Numbered from the stretch's first letter, positions 16,146-24,273 are shown. The stretch: 64,000 nt of DNA from Dietzia sp. NCCP-2495 (GCF_026011735.1 NZ_BRVN01000003.1:1-64000); one strand, 5' to 3'. The notes: generated by a model from the letters alone, not told the origin. Numbers and translations are program-made.

Positions 16146-16936
16146 TCGTGGCCGTCCTCGACCTCAACTGTGACCTCGGCGAGAGCTACGGCGCGTACGT
16201 CCACGGTGCCGACGACGAGATGATGCCGATGATCACCTCGGCCAACATCGCGTGTGGCGCCCACGGTGGCGAACCCGCGGTCATGCGCAGGAGCGTGGAT
16301 CGCGCGATCGACCACGGAGTCGCTATCGGTGCGCACGTCGGCCTTCCCGACCGTCTCGGTTTCGGGCGTAGGGAAATCCCGACCAGCGGACAGGAGGTCT
16401 ACGACCTCTGCCTCTTTCAGATCGGCGCGCTCGACTCGTTCGTCCGCGTCCGTGGCCATGTGCTGCAACACGTCAAACTGCACGGCGCGCTCTACATGAT
16501 GGCCAATCGTGACCGCGTCCTGGCGGAGGCAGCGTGCGCCGCCATCTCCGCTCTGTCGCCCTCACTCCTCGTCTACGTGCTCCCCGGATCCCAACTGCAC
16601 TCCGCGGCGATGGCCGCCGGTCTCACCACAGTGGCCGAGATCTTTGCGGACCGGCCGTACCGCGACGGGCACGTGCAGATGTACGACCGCAGCCCCGGCC
16701 TCGTGGGCGGGCCCGACCAGGTAGTCACCCGGTCACTTCGCGAGCTCGATCGCGCTCATGGCTCCGGGGGGCTGTCGCTGTGCGTGCACAGCGACACCCC
16801 CGGAGCGCCGGCGCTCCTGAGAGCGATCCGAGCCGCGTTGCTGCGGGCCGGGTACTCGTTCCAGTCGCCCACCCCGTCCACTCCAGTTCCGACCCACTCC
16901 ATTGCGTCACCGACTACGAAAGGAAGCATGCAATGA
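16142..16936 (+). CDS. pxpA: LamB/YcsF family protein (5-oxoprolinase subunit A-like)
   Basis: A 264-residue LamB/YcsF protein. Conserved blocks are LDLNCDLGESYGAY, ITSANIACGAHGGEP, GAHVGLPDRLGFGRRE, HVKLHGALYM, EIFADRPYRDGHVQMYDRS and SLCVHSDTPGA. The family's characterised member PxpA acts with PxpB and PxpC in ATP-dependent opening of 5-oxoproline. Neither partner is present here, so the true substrate may be another lactam or cyclic amide made available by its neighbours. The start GTG overlaps the amidase stop and its TGA overlaps the permease ATG. About 15 C-terminal residues (SPTPSTPVPTHSIASP) exceed the usual length. The gene symbol reflects homology only. Confidence 0.85.
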   Translation: MIVAVLDLNCDLGESYGAYVHGADDEMMPMITSANIACGAHGGEPAVMRRSVDRAIDHGVAIGAHVGLPDRLGFGRREIPTSGQEVYDLCLFQIGALDSFVRVRGHVLQHVKLHGALYMMANRDRVLAEAACAAISALSPSLLVYVLPGSQLHSAAMAAGLTTVAEIFADRPYRDGHVQMYDRSPGLVGGPDQVVTRSLRELDRAHGSGGLSLCVHSDTPGAPALLRAIRAALLRAGYSFQSPTPSTPVPTHSIASPTTKGSMQ

Positions 16937-18285
16937 CAACCTCCGCGACCCCGGTCCACGAACCGGAACACAGCGCGATCCACCTGGAATCAGAGTTCGA
17001 GAACTCGCCCGTTCCCGCCTCCCATCGCCGCTCGACCCTCTCGGTATCCGCCGTGTGGTTCGGATTCCCCATGGTTCTGACCTGCGCAATCTTCGGCGGC
17101 ACCATCGTCTACGGCCTCGGCTTCTGGAAGGGCCTCGCGGCGATCCTGCTGGGGAACTTCGTGCTGTTCGGCTACGTCGGCGCGCTCTCGTACCTGGCGG
17201 GAACCACCGGAAAGAACTTCGCCCTCAGTGCCTCCGAGACGTTCGGCAGCACCGGCTCCAGGGTCGTCACCGGCTTCCTGGCCACCGTGGTGATCGGGTG
17301 GTTCGCGTTCCAGACCGGGCTGACCGGGGCGACGTTGCACACCTCGCTGGGCTGGAACGAGACGCTGGTCGTGCTGATCGCCGGTCTCCTGTACATAGGG
17401 GTGACCTTCATCGGCATCCGCGCGCTCACCGTTGTCGGAATGATCGCCGCTCCGCTGTTCATCGTGCTCGGACTGGTCGCTGTGGTCTTCGCCACCCGAA
17501 CCCAGGGATGGAACGCGATCACGTCGTACGCAGGCGGGGCGAGTGACGCGACCGTCCTGTCGATAGGTGCGGCGGTGACTATCGTCGTCGCCAGCTTCGT
17601 CGACTCCGGAACCATGACGGCCGATTTCACCCGGTGGTCGCGCAACGGGAAGGAAGCAGTAGTCGCGACGTTCAGCGCCTTCCCGATCGCCATTTTCATC
17701 GCCATGTTCACCGGCGCGGTGATCGTCGCCGCCGGTGGTGCTCTCGCACCGGCCACCGACGGAGGCGACTTTCTGCCGATACTCGTCGATCACGGCCCCC
17801 TGCTCACGGTTCTCGCGGTGATCTTCGTCTTTGTGAACCTCGGGTCTGTCTGCGCGCACTGCCTCTACAACGGTGCGGTGGGCTGGAGCCAGCTGGTCGG
17901 GTCGAAGATGCGCGTCCTGACCCTCGTCCTAGGAGGCGTCGGACTGGCGATCGCACTGGCCGGCGTGTGGAGTCACTTCCCGACGTGGCTGAACCTGCTC
18001 GGCATCTTCGTCCCCTCGATCGGCGCGGTCCTCATCGTCGACCAGTTGATCACCCGCCGAGCTACCTTGCGGTCCACCGCGACATTCCGCGTGCAGCCGT
18101 TCGCGGCATGGCTCATAGGCGCAGCCAGCGGGTACGCCGTCCATCACTGGGCCCCGCACTTCAGTGAGGCCGTCGTGGGCATGGTCGCCGCCGCCGTTGC
18201 CTACCTGATCATCGATAGGGTGACGCCTGAGAGGGCGCCGGGCCTCGCGGGCGCCACCCCTACAGAAACGGAGGCGGTTTCGTGA
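16933..18285 (+). CDS. NCS1-family permease (cytosine/purine/allantoin type)
   Basis: A 450-residue, about 12-helix nucleobase-cation-symport-1 transporter. It has a cytosolic N-terminus (...SHRRSTLSVSAVWFGFPMVLTCAIFGG, in part), the LLGNFVLFGYVGALSYLAG block, FVDSGTMTADFTRWSRNGKEA in the middle and a long hydrophobic C-half. Known members import cytosine, uracil, allantoin, hydantoins, thiamine or pyridoxine, so it probably brings in the small N-heterocycle or amide degraded by the adjacent hydrolases. ATGA (16933-16936) and GTGA (18282-18285) overlaps couple it to both neighbours. Confidence 0.87.
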   Translation: MTTSATPVHEPEHSAIHLESEFENSPVPASHRRSTLSVSAVWFGFPMVLTCAIFGGTIVYGLGFWKGLAAILLGNFVLFGYVGALSYLAGTTGKNFALSASETFGSTGSRVVTGFLATVVIGWFAFQTGLTGATLHTSLGWNETLVVLIAGLLYIGVTFIGIRALTVVGMIAAPLFIVLGLVAVVFATRTQGWNAITSYAGGASDATVLSIGAAVTIVVASFVDSGTMTADFTRWSRNGKEAVVATFSAFPIAIFIAMFTGAVIVAAGGALAPATDGGDFLPILVDHGPLLTVLAVIFVFVNLGSVCAHCLYNGAVGWSQLVGSKMRVLTLVLGGVGLAIALAGVWSHFPTWLNLLGIFVPSIGAVLIVDQLITRRATLRSTATFRVQPFAAWLIGAASGYAVHHWAPHFSEAVVGMVAAAVAYLIIDRVTPERAPGLAGATPTETEAVS

Positions 18286-19298
18286 CCGGACTCGACGGAC
18301 TCAACCCCAGTTACGGAGCACTCGTTCTCGGCCTGGTGCAGGCGCAGGTGCCGACCATCAGCGCACCGGCCGATCTGATGACCACCGCCGAGCGCCTCGC
18401 GGGGATCGTGCGGGGCGCCAAGAAGGGGATGCCCTCGCTCGACCTGGTGGTCCTGCCCGAGTACAGCATCAACGGCCTGGACCCGGAGGCATGGCTCGAC
18501 GACGACCTGCTCTGCGACCTCGACGGCCCGGAGATCGCGCTGTTGAAGCAGGCCTGCCGCGACGCAGGGGTATGGGGGTGCTTCTCCCTGATGGAACGGA
18601 ACCCCGACGGAGCCCCGTGGAACAGCGGGATCGTAGTCGACGACGCGGGCGAGGTGCAGCTTTACTACCGCAAGATGCACCCGTGGACGCCGGCGGAACC
18701 GTGGGCCCCGGGCGACCTCGGGCTCCCCGTCTGCGACGGACCGAAGGGCTCCCGCCTGGCGCTGCTCATCTGCCACGACGGCATGTTCCCGGAGATGGCC
18801 CGAGAGGCCGCGTACAAGGGAGCCAACGTGCTCCTGCGCACCGCCGGATACACCTACCCGATCCGGCCCTCGTGGCGTATCACCAACCAGGCGAACGCGT
18901 TTCACAACACCGCCTACACCGCGTCCGTCGCGCTCGCCGGTCCGGACGCGAACAACATCTGGTCGATGGGGGAGGCCATGGTCTGCGACATCGACGGCAC
19001 GGTGCTCGTTCAGGGCGACAGCTCGCCGGACCGGGTGGTAACAGCGGAGGTCGTGCCGTCCCGAGCCGACGAGGCGCGCCGGTCGTGGGGCGTGGAGAAC
19101 AACCTGTACCAGCTCGCCCACCGGGGGTACTCGGCCGTCGAGGGTGGTGCGGCCGACTGCCCGTACACCTTCATGCGGGACCTGTTGGAGGGTTCCTACC
19201 ATCTGCCCTGGGAGGACGAGATCACGCACGTCGACGGCACAGGTGCGGGATGGGGCCCGCCGGACACGGTGCGCGCGCGACGCCGCGGGGAGAACTGA
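18282..19298 (+). CDS. amiF: Formamidase (AmiF-type nitrilase-fold amidohydrolase)
   Basis: A 338-residue carbon-nitrogen hydrolase matching formamidase AmiF along its length: LPEYSINGL, FSLMERNPDG, RKMHPWTPAEPWAPGDLGLPVCDGP, ICHDGMFPEMAREAAYKGANV, SWGVENNLYQLAHRGY and LPWEDEI. The Glu-Lys-Cys triad is E60, K131 and C164. Formamidases release formate and ammonia from formamide, so as last gene of the operon it may clean up a one-carbon amide and yield nitrogen. The related aliphatic amidase AmiE is a less likely alternative. The GTG start overlaps the permease stop by 4 nt. Confidence 0.86.
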   Translation: MTGLDGLNPSYGALVLGLVQAQVPTISAPADLMTTAERLAGIVRGAKKGMPSLDLVVLPEYSINGLDPEAWLDDDLLCDLDGPEIALLKQACRDAGVWGCFSLMERNPDGAPWNSGIVVDDAGEVQLYYRKMHPWTPAEPWAPGDLGLPVCDGPKGSRLALLICHDGMFPEMAREAAYKGANVLLRTAGYTYPIRPSWRITNQANAFHNTAYTASVALAGPDANNIWSMGEAMVCDIDGTVLVQGDSSPDRVVTAEVVPSRADEARRSWGVENNLYQLAHRGYSAVEGGAADCPYTFMRDLLEGSYHLPWEDEITHVDGTGAGWGPPDTVRARRRGEN

Positions 19299-19407
19299 AG
19301 ATAGGTCCGGCGGTGGTTCGCCGGTGGTCGACTCGCAGTTCCTCGTCGACCACCGGCAGTCGCCGTCTCGTCCAGCGGCATGTGCGCGGCCCGGGGTCAG
19401 GACTTCC

Positions 19408-19962
19408 CGCACCGCAGCGCTGTGGATCGTGTGGTTTGGGATCGACTTCTCGTACTGCGCCTTCACCTGGCTTCCGACCCTGCTCGTCGCCCAGGGCTTC
19501 GACCTGGTCAAATCCTTCGGCTACACGCTCATCATCACGCTGGCCCAGCTGCCCGGCTACGCGGTCGCGGCCTGGCTCATCGAGGTGTGGGGCCGACGTA
19601 TCACGCTCGCGGTGTTCCTCGCCGGCTCCGCGGTGGCGGCCGTTCTGTTCGGACTCGCCGACTCCCCGGCCACGATCATCGCCGCGGGTATGGCGCTCTC
19701 GTTCTTCAACCTCGGCGCGTGGGGCGCGCTGTACGCGATCGGCCCGGAGCTCTACCCCACCCGGGTCCGCGGCGCGGGAACCGGCGCAGCCGCGGCATTC
19801 GGGCGGATCGCCTCCATCATCGCGCCTCTGCTCGTGCCGTTCCTGCTAGATGCGGGGGACACGGTGACGGTTTTCGCCGTGTTCGCGGCGGCCTTCGTCG
19901 TCGCCGCCGCGGCGGCCTTCACCCTCCCGGAGCGCAAGGGCGTCGCACTCGAGAACACCTGA
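19408..19962 (+). pseudogene. 5'-truncated second copy of the MFS transporter gene
   Basis: Begins at CGCACC matching position 12785 of the intact gene and encodes only the C-terminal ~184 residues (TAALWIVWFGIDFSYC...). One codon is missing relative to the intact copy (FSYYGAF to FSYCAF). The first 6 helices, the start codon and any promoter are absent. The last 317 bp are identical to the intact copy. An open frame joins it to the sequence upstream, but it has no sensible start and is best read as a recombination remnant. Confidence 0.85.
19646..19962 (+). repeat. Perfect 317-bp direct repeat, right copy
   Basis: Identical to 13026-13342 at an offset of 6620 bp. The repeat brackets the four-gene island. 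Homologous recombination between the copies could excise it. Confidence 0.95.
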
Positions 19963-20004
19963 GGCGCCGGCGCGGGCGTGCCCGGTCAGCGGCGGCGTGC
20001 GCGG

Positions 20005-20658
20005 TCAGCCGCGGTTCTCCCGACCGTCGCCGAGCTCGCGGATCCGGTTATTGGCCGCGCGGAGCCGCTCGGCGCGCGCCTTCTCGTCATCCTTCTTGAG
20101 CTGCTCGTAGGTCTTCTCGTCAGAATCGTTGTAGCGCAGCAGCAGGCGCGGAATCCCGAGCGTCAACACCAGCGACGGCCACACCATCCACGCGTACTGC
20201 CAGTCCACGATGATCTGCAGGACGAGGAACGTGATGAGCGTCAGGCCGATCACCATGCCGTCCAGCGACTCCACCAGCTTTCCGCGCTTGCGGAGATCTT
20301 CCAGGTCGGCGTCGGTGCCGCGTGCCACCGCACCCGTGCCACCGCTCGCGCCACCGCCCATGGGTGCCACGGCCGAGGTCGACGCCACCTCCATCCCGCT
20401 CCCGGCAGTGGTCCCGCCCGCTATCGCGGACTGGACGATCACGCCGTCGACCGAGGTCAGCGGCGTTCCACCGGGAAGATCGCTGAACGAGCCGCGGAGC
20501 TGCCCCAGGGTGCGGGCAGACGCCACCTCGCCGGAGCGGGCGTGGAATTCTGAGTCGTCGAGACGGCCGGCCGCATAGTGATCGCCGAGGCAGGTCAGGG
20601 CGTGAAGTCGCTCGGAGTCGGAGAGCAGGAGGAAATCGGGGCTCGACGGCTCGGTCAT
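20005..20658 (-). CDS. DUF1707 membrane protein, intact
   Basis: A 217-residue protein. Residues ~8-62 form a DUF1707 domain (LLLSDSERLHALTCLGDHYAAGRLDDSEFHAR, in part), a small helical domain common in actinobacteria. A Gly/Ala-rich linker follows, then two membrane segments (GMVIGLTLITFLVLQIIV and YAWMVWPSLVLTLGI) and a charged, coiled tail (DSDEKTYEQLKKDDEKARAE). Function unknown. MTEPSS at 20658 is taken as the start; MLMTEPSS at 20664 is equally possible, and neither has a clear Shine-Dalgarno. A decayed partial copy lies at 13421-13740. Confidence 0.75.
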   Translation of the reverse strand: MTEPSSPDFLLLSDSERLHALTCLGDHYAAGRLDDSEFHARSGEVASARTLGQLRGSFSDLPGGTPLTSVDGVIVQSAIAGGTTAGSGMEVASTSAVAPMGGGASGGTGAVARGTDADLEDLRKRGKLVESLDGMVIGLTLITFLVLQIIVDWQYAWMVWPSLVLTLGIPRLLLRYNDSDEKTYEQLKKDDEKARAERLRAANNRIRELGDGRENRG

Positions 20659-20768
20659 GAGCATCAATCTATTGCCGCGCCCGCGTCGGGCGCCATGGGT
20701 GATCTCCCTGAACCTCGGGCTCTTCTGTCGGGCTGTCACACTTCGGCCCGCTCGAGCGTCGAAGGGGT

Positions 20769-21257
20769 ATGAGTACACAGAAGCGCAAGAAGATCAGCGC
20801 CGGCGCCATGGCCCCGATGGTCGCCATGGAGGCCTACACCCGCGCCCGCGTCTCCCGGGCCGACAGTCACCTCGTCCGACTGCGCGTCTCGGCGCTGAAC
20901 GGCTGCCGATACTGCACGGCGATGCACCGCCGTGACGCCCGCAAGGACGGATGGGACGACGCCCGCATCCTCGCCGCCGAACTCGCCGACAGCCGCGGAG
21001 ACCAGCTGACCGAGGACCAGCGGGCGGTGGCCCGCTTCGCCGACGCCGTCACGCACATCGACGGCGAGGAATCCGTCCCGGACGAGCTCTGGGCCGAGGT
21101 CGTGCGGCATCGCGGCGAGTCCGGAGCTGGACAGGTGCTGATGGAGATCGTCACCATCAATGCATGGAACCGGATCGGCGTGGCCACGAGGCTGGACCCG
21201 CGATCGCTGCGGGGCGTCGAGGAGCGCGACATCGACCCGGAGCGGCCGGAGACGTGA
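20769..21257 (+). CDS. CMD/AhpD-like protein linked to ECF41 sigma factor
   Basis: A 162-residue carboxymuconolactone-decarboxylase-family protein with the redox motif NGCRYCTAMHRRD (CxxC-x3-H). It is translationally coupled to the following sigma-factor gene by a GTGA overlap. Genes of the CMD, oxidoreductase or epimerase families are the hallmark neighbours and regulatory targets of ECF41 sigma factors, so this protein is probably part of that stress response. GAAGGGG lies directly before the ATG. Confidence 0.85.
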   Translation: MSTQKRKKISAGAMAPMVAMEAYTRARVSRADSHLVRLRVSALNGCRYCTAMHRRDARKDGWDDARILAAELADSRGDQLTEDQRAVARFADAVTHIDGEESVPDELWAEVVRHRGESGAGQVLMEIVTINAWNRIGVATRLDPRSLRGVEERDIDPERPET

Positions 21258-22180
21258 CGGCCGAGACAGCGGTGACGGATCCGGCGGCGTCCGAGCTCCT
21301 GGACCGGGCTGGGCTCGACCGTGTCCGCGGCCGACTCCTGGGGATCGGCTATCGCATCACCGGCACCTGGGCGGACGCGGAGGAGGCCGCCGACGAGGCA
21401 CTCGCCCGCCTGGTCGCACGGGAGACCGTGAACGCGGGTGGCGGAGAAGCCCTGGACAATACCGAGGCGTGGCTGACCACCGTCGCGACCAGACTCTGCC
21501 TGGACCGACTCCGGCGGCGCCAACGAGAGGCGTACACGGGAGCGTGGCTACCCGAGCCCGTCGACACCGCCCTGCTGCCCGAGGACAGCGCCGAACACCG
21601 GGACGACCTCCGGCTCGGCATGCTGCTCGCCTATGAGCAGCTGGGCCCGGACGAGCGGGCGGCGTTCGTCCTCCGCGAGGCGTACGACCTGCCGTACGCG
21701 CAAATCGCCGAGATCCTCCACGCCACCGCCCCGACGGTCCGCCAGTGGGTCAGCCGCGCCCGGCATCGCCTCGACACGGACCTGCGACCGCCCGAGCGAG
21801 CGCCCGACCAGCTGATCGGACAGCTGGTCGAGGCGGTGATGTCCGGCGACCTGGACGCCACCATCGCCGCGCTCACCTCCGACGTGCGGGTGGTCTCGGA
21901 CTCCGACGGCAAGGTCAACGCCGCTCGCCGCGACATCGTGGGCCCACGAAAGAGCGCGTACTTCCTGGTCAAGGCCGCCGAATTGGCGGACGGTCAGGTC
22001 GCACCCGTCGAGGTCAACGGCGATGTGGGGCTGGCCGTGCGCTCGCGCGGCGTGACCCGGATCTGTGTGGTCGGCGTGGAGGACGGCCGCGTCACCCGGA
22101 TCTGGTTCCACGCCAATCCCACCAAGCTGAGGTATCTGAACCTGCCCGAGGAATTCCGCGCGCCAACGGACCCGGCCTGA
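21254..22180 (+). CDS. ECF41-type RNA polymerase sigma factor (SigJ-like)
   Basis: A 308-residue extracytoplasmic-function sigma factor with region 2 (LLGIGYRITGTWADAEEAADEA), the linker WLPEPVDT typical of ECF41, region 4 (LGPDERAAFVLREAYDLPYAQIAEIL) and a SnoaL-like C-terminal extension ending in NPTKLRYLN, the ECF41 NPDKL-type motif. In this group the C-terminal extension, not a separate anti-sigma factor, controls activity. The GTG start overlaps the CMD stop codon. No anti-sigma gene is adjacent, in line with the group. Confidence 0.9.
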   Translation: MTAETAVTDPAASELLDRAGLDRVRGRLLGIGYRITGTWADAEEAADEALARLVARETVNAGGGEALDNTEAWLTTVATRLCLDRLRRRQREAYTGAWLPEPVDTALLPEDSAEHRDDLRLGMLLAYEQLGPDERAAFVLREAYDLPYAQIAEILHATAPTVRQWVSRARHRLDTDLRPPERAPDQLIGQLVEAVMSGDLDATIAALTSDVRVVSDSDGKVNAARRDIVGPRKSAYFLVKAAELADGQVAPVEVNGDVGLAVRSRGVTRICVVGVEDGRVTRIWFHANPTKLRYLNLPEEFRAPTDPA

Positions 22181-22245
22181 TCGGGGGTCGCTCCCGACCG
22201 AAGCGGTCCGCGATTATCGAGCCGGCTCCCTTTCCGCCACGCAGA

Positions 22246-22283
22246 CTCGTCGAGGAAGGAAGCCCACCCTCGTCGAGGAAGGA
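22246..22283 (+). repeat. 15-bp direct repeat carrying duplicated Shine-Dalgarno
   Basis: CTCGTCGAGGAAGGA occurs at 22246-22260 and again at 22269-22283. The second copy supplies the AGGAAGGAGG ribosome-binding site of the AraC-type gene at 22292. The first has no start codon after it. Confidence 0.75.
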
Positions 22284-22291
22284 GGACAACC

Positions 22292-23188
22292 GTGATCGAG
22301 ATCCTCAACCGCATCGTCGACGAGATCGAACGACACCTCGCTGACCCGGACGCCCACCAGGCGACCGGCGCCGAGATGGTCGAGGCCGTGGCCACATCAG
22401 CTGGGACGACGAGCTACCACGCGCGACGCATGTTCGCCTCGCTGGCAGGGATGCCGGTGTCGGAGTACGTGCGGCGCCGACGGATGACCGTCGCCGCCGC
22501 GGACGTGCTGTCCGGCGACGACCTCCTCACCATCGCCGTGCGCTACGGCTACGGCTCGGTCGAGTCGTTCGGTCGGGCATTCCGCGCGGTCCACGGCGTC
22601 AGTCACGCCGATGTCCGCCGGGATGGCGGCCCCCTTCGCAGCCAACCCGTACTCAGGTTCCGCCTGACCGTAGAAGGGAGCCGTCCCATGGACGCCCGCA
22701 TCATCGACCAGCCCGCCCTCCGCCTCGTCGGCCACGCCACCCGCCTCCCGCTCATCCACGAGGGGGAGAACCCGCACATCCGCCGCCACGTCGAGTCGAT
22801 CCCGCCGGCCGAGCACCTGCGACTCAAAGAGCTCTCGAACGCCGAACCCGCCGGGATCCTGAGCATCACGGGGGACGTGGATCCGGATTCCCCGGAGGGG
22901 ACCGAGCTGACGTATCTGCACGGCGTCGCCGTCGTCGTCGACACCCCCGTCCCCACCGACCTCGACGCGCTGGACCTGCCCGCCGGCACCTGGGCGGTGT
23001 TCCGCTCCTCCGGTGAGCACCCGGCCGCGCTACAGCGGATGTGGGCCGCCACCGCCACCGACTGGTTCCCGTCCAACCCGTGGCGCCTGCGGCCCGGCCC
23101 GTCGATCCTCAGCGTGCTCGAGCACTCAGCCGACTCCAGCACCGCCACCTGCGAGTTGTGGCTACCGGTCGAACGCGAGCGGCGCTGA
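22292..23188 (+). CDS. AraC-family regulator with GyrI-like effector domain
   Basis: A 298-residue regulator. Residues ~8-110 contain two helix-turn-helix motifs of the AraC type (TSYHARRMFASLAGMPVSEYVRRRRM, in part; then IAVRYGYGSVESFGRAFRAVHG). From about residue 130 a GyrI/BacR effector-binding domain follows (MDARIIDQPALRLVGHATRLPL; LDLPAGTWAVFRSSGEHP; WFPSNPWRLRPGPSI). The SoxS/Rob-type pairing binds small ligands, often drugs. The GTG start has an excellent AAGGAGG 6 nt upstream. It follows the sigma gene by 111 bp. Confidence 0.87.
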   Translation: MIEILNRIVDEIERHLADPDAHQATGAEMVEAVATSAGTTSYHARRMFASLAGMPVSEYVRRRRMTVAAADVLSGDDLLTIAVRYGYGSVESFGRAFRAVHGVSHADVRRDGGPLRSQPVLRFRLTVEGSRPMDARIIDQPALRLVGHATRLPLIHEGENPHIRRHVESIPPAEHLRLKELSNAEPAGILSITGDVDPDSPEGTELTYLHGVAVVVDTPVPTDLDALDLPAGTWAVFRSSGEHPAALQRMWAATATDWFPSNPWRLRPGPSILSVLEHSADSSTATCELWLPVERERR

Positions 23189-23199
23189 CCCGGGCAGCG

Positions 23200-23571
23200 T
23201 CACCCGTCGGTCGGATCGGGCTCCTCGGTGGGCACCCACATCGCCATCTCGTTGCCGCCCGGCTCCCGGAAGTGGAAGCGCCGACCGCCGGGGAAGTCGA
23301 AAGGCTCGAGGGTCACCACGGCGCCCGCCGCCTCGATCTCCGCGCGCGCCTCGTCCAGGTCCGACACCCGGATGACCATCAGCGGCGCCGGCGACTGCTC
23401 GTCCGCATCCCCCTGGACGCCCACGTCGATCCCGCCGCCGGTGAGATCGGTGTAGGACTGCCCGTAGACGGTGGGCTTCCACCCGCACACCTGCGCCAGG
23501 AAGTCGGAGGTCGCGGACATGGAGGTGCTGGGGAACTCGACCATGGTGATCTCGAGCGGAATGTGTCTCAT
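23200..23571 (-). CDS. VOC (glyoxalase/bleomycin-resistance-like) protein
   Basis: A 123-residue single VOC-domain metalloprotein. The beta-alpha-beta-beta-beta pattern is readable (PLEITMVEFPSTSMSATSDFLAQVCGW; MVIRVSDLDEARAEIEAAGAVV; FHFREPGGNEMAMWVP), with a candidate metal Glu in the last strand. The substrate is unknown. It is convergent with the AraC gene. Confidence 0.78.
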   Translation of the reverse strand: MRHIPLEITMVEFPSTSMSATSDFLAQVCGWKPTVYGQSYTDLTGGGIDVGVQGDADEQSPAPLMVIRVSDLDEARAEIEAAGAVVTLEPFDFPGGRRFHFREPGGNEMAMWVPTEEPDPTDG

Positions 23572-23603
23572 GGTGAGAAAAGTACGCGTCGACAGGCACC
23601 ATT

Positions 23604-24251
23604 GTGGGTGTGAAGCCGAACCGCGCTGTCCAGCTGCACTCCTTGGTTCCCGCCCTGCTCGCGCTCACGGTCACCGCTGCGGGCTGCGGCGTGGGAGGAA
23701 CTCCATCGGAGGACTCCCCGCCGACGAGCACGGGACCGATCGGTGCTGCCAACGTCCCGTTCACCGACTCGGTCGACGTGACAGGCTCACGCGCGGTGAT
23801 CGAGGCCGGCCACGCGGAGATGCGGGCGGTTCTCGAACGCGAGCTCGGAGTCGACGGGTGGCGGGAGACCCGCGAGGCGCAGGAGGTGGCCTGTCCGAGC
23901 CGGGTTGACGACTCGGGACAGCTCGACGACGGCATCGGCAAGTTCTACGCCAGCGAGATGACCCATCCCGCGCCCCTCGACGCCGAGGCATGGAGCGCGG
24001 TGTGGGAAGAGATCGTCCGTGCCGTCGAGCCGCACGGCTTCCGGCCGGCGCCGACGTCTGCCGCAGCTCCGCCCACCGAGACCGCGGCCAGCGAGTCCGC
24101 GACCGCCGCGCTGTCGGCCGAGCCAACGGCAGACGGGGCCCACTACGCGTATCTGATCAACGAGCACCGGGACGAGCTGACCGTGTCCACGCACCCGACG
24201 ATCGGCACCGGCTTCGGCGGGTTCGGCGCCTGCCACCCGTGGGGAGACTGA
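23604..24251 (+). CDS. Putative lipoprotein (LppA/LppV-like)
   Basis: A 215-residue exported protein with signal peptide and lipobox TAAGC (Cys28). After it come a Pro/Ser/Thr linker and a globular part with EVACPSRVDDSGQLDDGIGKFYAS and WEEIVRAVEPHGFRPAP, a layout resembling mycobacterial LppA-type lipoproteins that have no known function. An Ala/Thr/Glu-rich insert of about 25 residues interrupts the domain. The start is GTG at 23604 or an in-frame GTG at 23610. No neighbour suggests a pathway. Confidence 0.68.
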   Translation: MGVKPNRAVQLHSLVPALLALTVTAAGCGVGGTPSEDSPPTSTGPIGAANVPFTDSVDVTGSRAVIEAGHAEMRAVLERELGVDGWRETREAQEVACPSRVDDSGQLDDGIGKFYASEMTHPAPLDAEAWSAVWEEIVRAVEPHGFRPAPTSAAAPPTETAASESATAALSAEPTADGAHYAYLINEHRDELTVSTHPTIGTGFGGFGACHPWGD

Positions 24252-24273
24252 CCGGAGCCGGAGCCGGAAACGG

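Larger units (their letters stand above)
13741..19407 (+). other. Putative integrated catabolic island
   Basis: The segment is bounded on the left by the DUF1707 remnant and on the right by a 5'-truncated MFS copy. It holds only the four-gene amide/heterocycle operon. The boundary structure is what single-crossover integration of a circle carrying an MFS 3'-DUF1707 3' fragment would leave. No integrase, transposase or att-like site was seen. Edges are approximate and the origin is inference. Confidence 0.55.

Noticed and set aside
13343-19407. Mobile element ends, integrase or att site at the island edges
   Set aside because: No transposase or recombinase gene, terminal inverted repeats or tRNA target were found. 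The repeats present are copies of host genes.
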